From positions 1 to 7,395 of the forward strand of contig JAHJNP010000189.1 of the NCBI GenBank assembly GCA_018820745.1: 7,395 bases of DNA, written 5' to 3'. The position numbers and the translations under genes were made by a program. Below, in pieces: positions 5,580-7,395 of the stretch. Below the pieces are notes generated by a model. That model saw nothing but the letters and a program-made list of their open reading frames with translations, searched no databases and was not told where the DNA came from. The stretch is from Gammaproteobacteria bacterium (lineage in GTDB: Bacteria > Pseudomonadota > Gammaproteobacteria > Burkholderiales > Thiobacillaceae). Position 1 is the first letter of the stretch. Every line of letters starts with the position of its first letter.

Positions 5580-7395
5580 TCAGAGCGGCCACACCCACAG
5601 CAGCATCGGCAGGCTGACAGCAATCACCACTACCTCCAGCGGCAGCCCGAGGCGCCAGTAGTCGCCAAAGCGAAATCCACCGGGGCCGAGGATCAGCGTG
5701 TTGTTCTGGTGTCCGATCGGGGTCAGGAAAGCGCAGGAGGCGCCGATGGCCACCGCCATCAGAAACGTGTCGGCATTCACGTCCAACGCCCCGGCAGTGC
5801 TGATGGCGATCGGGCACATCACGGCCGCGGTGGCGGCATTGTTCATCAGGTCGGACAGGAACATCGTGACCACCAGAATGAGCGCAAGGCCCACGACGGC
5901 ATGACCCTGCGCAACGCCGTCCAGCAGAACGCGCGCGATCAGGTCGGCGGTGCCGGTCGACGCCATGGCACCGGCCACCGGTATGAGCGCACCGAGCAGG
6001 ACGACCACCGGCCAGTCGATCGCTGCATAGACCGCGCGCGGCGGGATGGTGCGCAGCGCCATCGAGGCCAGCACGCCGAGGGCGAACGAGATCGCCGCCG
6101 GTAGCAGGCCGAAAGCGGCGCCGCCGACCGCGCCGGCCATGATGCCGCCGGCCATCCAGGCCTTGCGCTTGTTCGGGATGCGCAACTCGCGTTCGGCCAG
6201 TGGCACGCAACCGGAGTCGGCCGCAAACTCGGCCAGCACCTCCGGGGGGCCCTGCATCAGCAGCAGATCGCCAGGCTGTATCTTCAGGGTTCGCAGCCGT
6301 GCCTTCGAACGCTTGCCCTCGCGTGACACGGCCAGCAGGTTGAGCCCGTAGCGGGAGCGCAACAGCATGTCGCTGGCCGAACGGCCGACAATCGCCGACT
6401 CGGGGCGAACGACGAGTTCCATCAGCACAATCTCGTCGGAAGGGGGGGCCTTCTTTTCCGTCTCGCCGGCTTTTTCGGCACCGGGCTCGCGATCGATGGC
6501 CTTGCTGTTGTCCTGCCCGGATTCCCGGGGTTGGTCCTCACGGGTTTCGTTTTGAGTGCCCGACGAATCCGCTTCCTCCAGCGTCAGGCCGAGGCTGGAC
6601 AGCACGCTGGCCAGGGCCTCGACCTCGGCCTCGATAACCAGGATGTCGCCGGCCAGCACCTTCCGTCCGGCTTGCGGTGCGTTCACGCGCACCTCGTTAC
6701 GCACCAGACCGACGACCTGCGCGTCAGCCTCGTCAAGCGCGGTCTCGATGTCGCGCAGGGTCATCCCGGCGGTCTTGCTATCGTCCGTCACACGGACTTC
6801 GGTAAGGTACGCTCCCGTCTCGAAGCCCTCTGTACCTGCCTGCTTGCGTGCCGGCACCAGACGCCAGCCAACCAGGACCACCAAAGCCACCCCGGCCACG
6901 GCCACGGCCAGACCGACTGGCGTGAAGTCGAACATGGCAAAACCGCCCGTGTGATTCTGGGCGCGGAAACCGGACACGATCAGGTTGGGCGGCGTGCCGA
7001 CCATGGTCGTCATGCCGCCGAGGATGGTGCCGAAGGCAAGCGGCATCAGCACCCGCCCGGGCGGCAGATCAAGGCGCCTGGCAAGCTGGATGGCCACCGG
7101 CATCAAGAGCGCCATCGCCCCGACGTTGTTCATGAAGCCGGACAGAATCGCACCCAGCCCGACCAGCGCCGCCAGACTCAGTATCGGGCCGGCATTTTTC
7201 GGCAGGGCATGGCGGGTGAGCACGTCGACCGCACCGGACGTCTGCAAGCCACGGCTCAGCACCAGCACGCAAGCGACCGTAATCACCGCCGGATGGCCGA
7301 ATCCGGCGAAAGCGTCTGCAGGGGCCACCAGTCCGGCCAGCACGCAGGCCAGCAACGCGCCCGCCGCCACCATGTCGTGGCGCCAGCGGCCCCAC
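5580..7395 (-). CDS. SLC13/DASS-type permease with two TrkA-C (RCK-C) domains, 5' end cut by window
   Basis: At least 604 codons of an inner-membrane anion/sodium symporter-like permease (COG0471 type). Positions here count from the Met at 7373, but the frame is open to the edge (WGRWRHD precedes that Met) and the family has an extra N-terminal helix, so the true start lies outside the window. Seen: a first transport hairpin with GFMNNVGAMALLMP at 79-92 and GTPPNLIVSGF at 126-136. Then come a cytosolic RCK-C-like domain at about 188-262, a charged linker at 267-313, a second RCK-C-like domain at about 314-385, and a second transport half with FLSDLMNNAATAAVMCP at 505-521 and TPIGHQNNTLILGP at 551-564. 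Substrate cannot be assigned; sulfate, dicarboxylate and other anions are all known in the superfamily. The DUF2784 gene follows on the same strand. Confidence 0.93.
   Translation of the reverse strand, partial: WGRWRHDMVAAGALLACVLAGLVAPADAFAGFGHPAVITVACVLVLSRGLQTSGAVDVLTRHALPKNAGPILSLAALVGLGAILSGFMNNVGAMALLMPVAIQLARRLDLPPGRVLMPLAFGTILGGMTTMVGTPPNLIVSGFRAQNHTGGFAMFDFTPVGLAVAVAGVALVVLVGWRLVPARKQAGTEGFETGAYLTEVRVTDDSKTAGMTLRDIETALDEADAQVVGLVRNEVRVNAPQAGRKVLAGDILVIEAEVEALASVLSSLGLTLEEADSSGTQNETREDQPRESGQDNSKAIDREPGAEKAGETEKKAPPSDEIVLMELVVRPESAIVGRSASDMLLRSRYGLNLLAVSREGKRSKARLRTLKIQPGDLLLMQGPPEVLAEFAADSGCVPLAERELRIPNKRKAWMAGGIMAGAVGGAAFGLLPAAISFALGVLASMALRTIPPRAVYAAIDWPVVVLLGALIPVAGAMASTGTADLIARVLLDGVAQGHAVVGLALILVVTMFLSDLMNNAATAAVMCPIAISTAGALDVNADTFLMAVAIGASCAFLTPIGHQNNTLILGPGGFRFGDYWRLGLPLEVVVIAVSLPMLLWVWPL
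6435..6575 (-). other. Charged, probably disordered linker between the two RCK-C domains of the permease
   Basis: This stretch encodes about 47 residues (267-313 of the permease) rich in Glu, Asp, Lys, Arg, Gln, Ser and Gly with almost no large hydrophobics. It includes GTQNETREDQPRESGQDNS and KAGETEKKAPPSDE. The coding strand has a run of seven C within codons for Ala-Pro-Pro (6448-6442). Reading frame is preserved on both sides, so it is an in-frame insertion or expansion, not a frameshift. Confidence 0.7.

Overview
This 7.4-kb window is GC-rich, densely coding chromosomal DNA that looks like a betaproteobacterium. The main reason is the divergent bamE/fur pair and the presence of a CNP1-like gene next to proB, both familiar from that class. 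The exact genus cannot be read from the sequence. I see no tRNA or rRNA gene, CRISPR array, insertion sequence or phage gene.

Left end (1-834): a 3'-truncated outer-membrane assembly lipoprotein gene (bamE) runs leftward. It is divergent from fur, the ferric uptake regulator, which starts at a TTG codon. The 79-bp gap between them contains a symmetric TATCATA element that can serve as a -10 hexamer on both strands.

Centre-left (822-3893): four genes on the minus strand form a tightly packed operon, transcribed CNP1-like, proB, cobC-like, btuF-like. The junctions are TGATG, GTGA and GTGA, so translation is probably coupled all the way through. The products are a secreted protein of unknown role, glutamate 5-kinase (first step of proline synthesis), a histidine phosphatase resembling alpha-ribazole phosphatase, and a periplasmic cobalamin-binding protein. 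The last gene overlaps the 3' end of fur by 13 bp, tail to tail.

Centre (3894-4197): a 304-bp non-coding stretch separates the divergent CNP1-like operon and a cation diffusion facilitator gene. It has candidate promoter elements but no convincing gene.

Right half (4198-7395): a plus-strand cation efflux transporter with an unusual Glu/Asn pair in its TM2 metal-site positions ends at a GC-rich hairpin. Two minus-strand genes face it: a small DUF2784 membrane protein and, upstream of it, a large SLC13/DASS-type permease that runs off the right edge. The permease carries two cytosolic TrkA-C/RCK-C domains separated by an unusually long, highly charged linker.

Overall this is mostly housekeeping and envelope-transport DNA. 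I found no clear evidence of a new multi-gene system. The most interesting points are the symmetric fur/bamE promoter, the fusion of proline and cobamide genes in one overlapping operon, the CDF metal-site substitution and the RCK-C linker.
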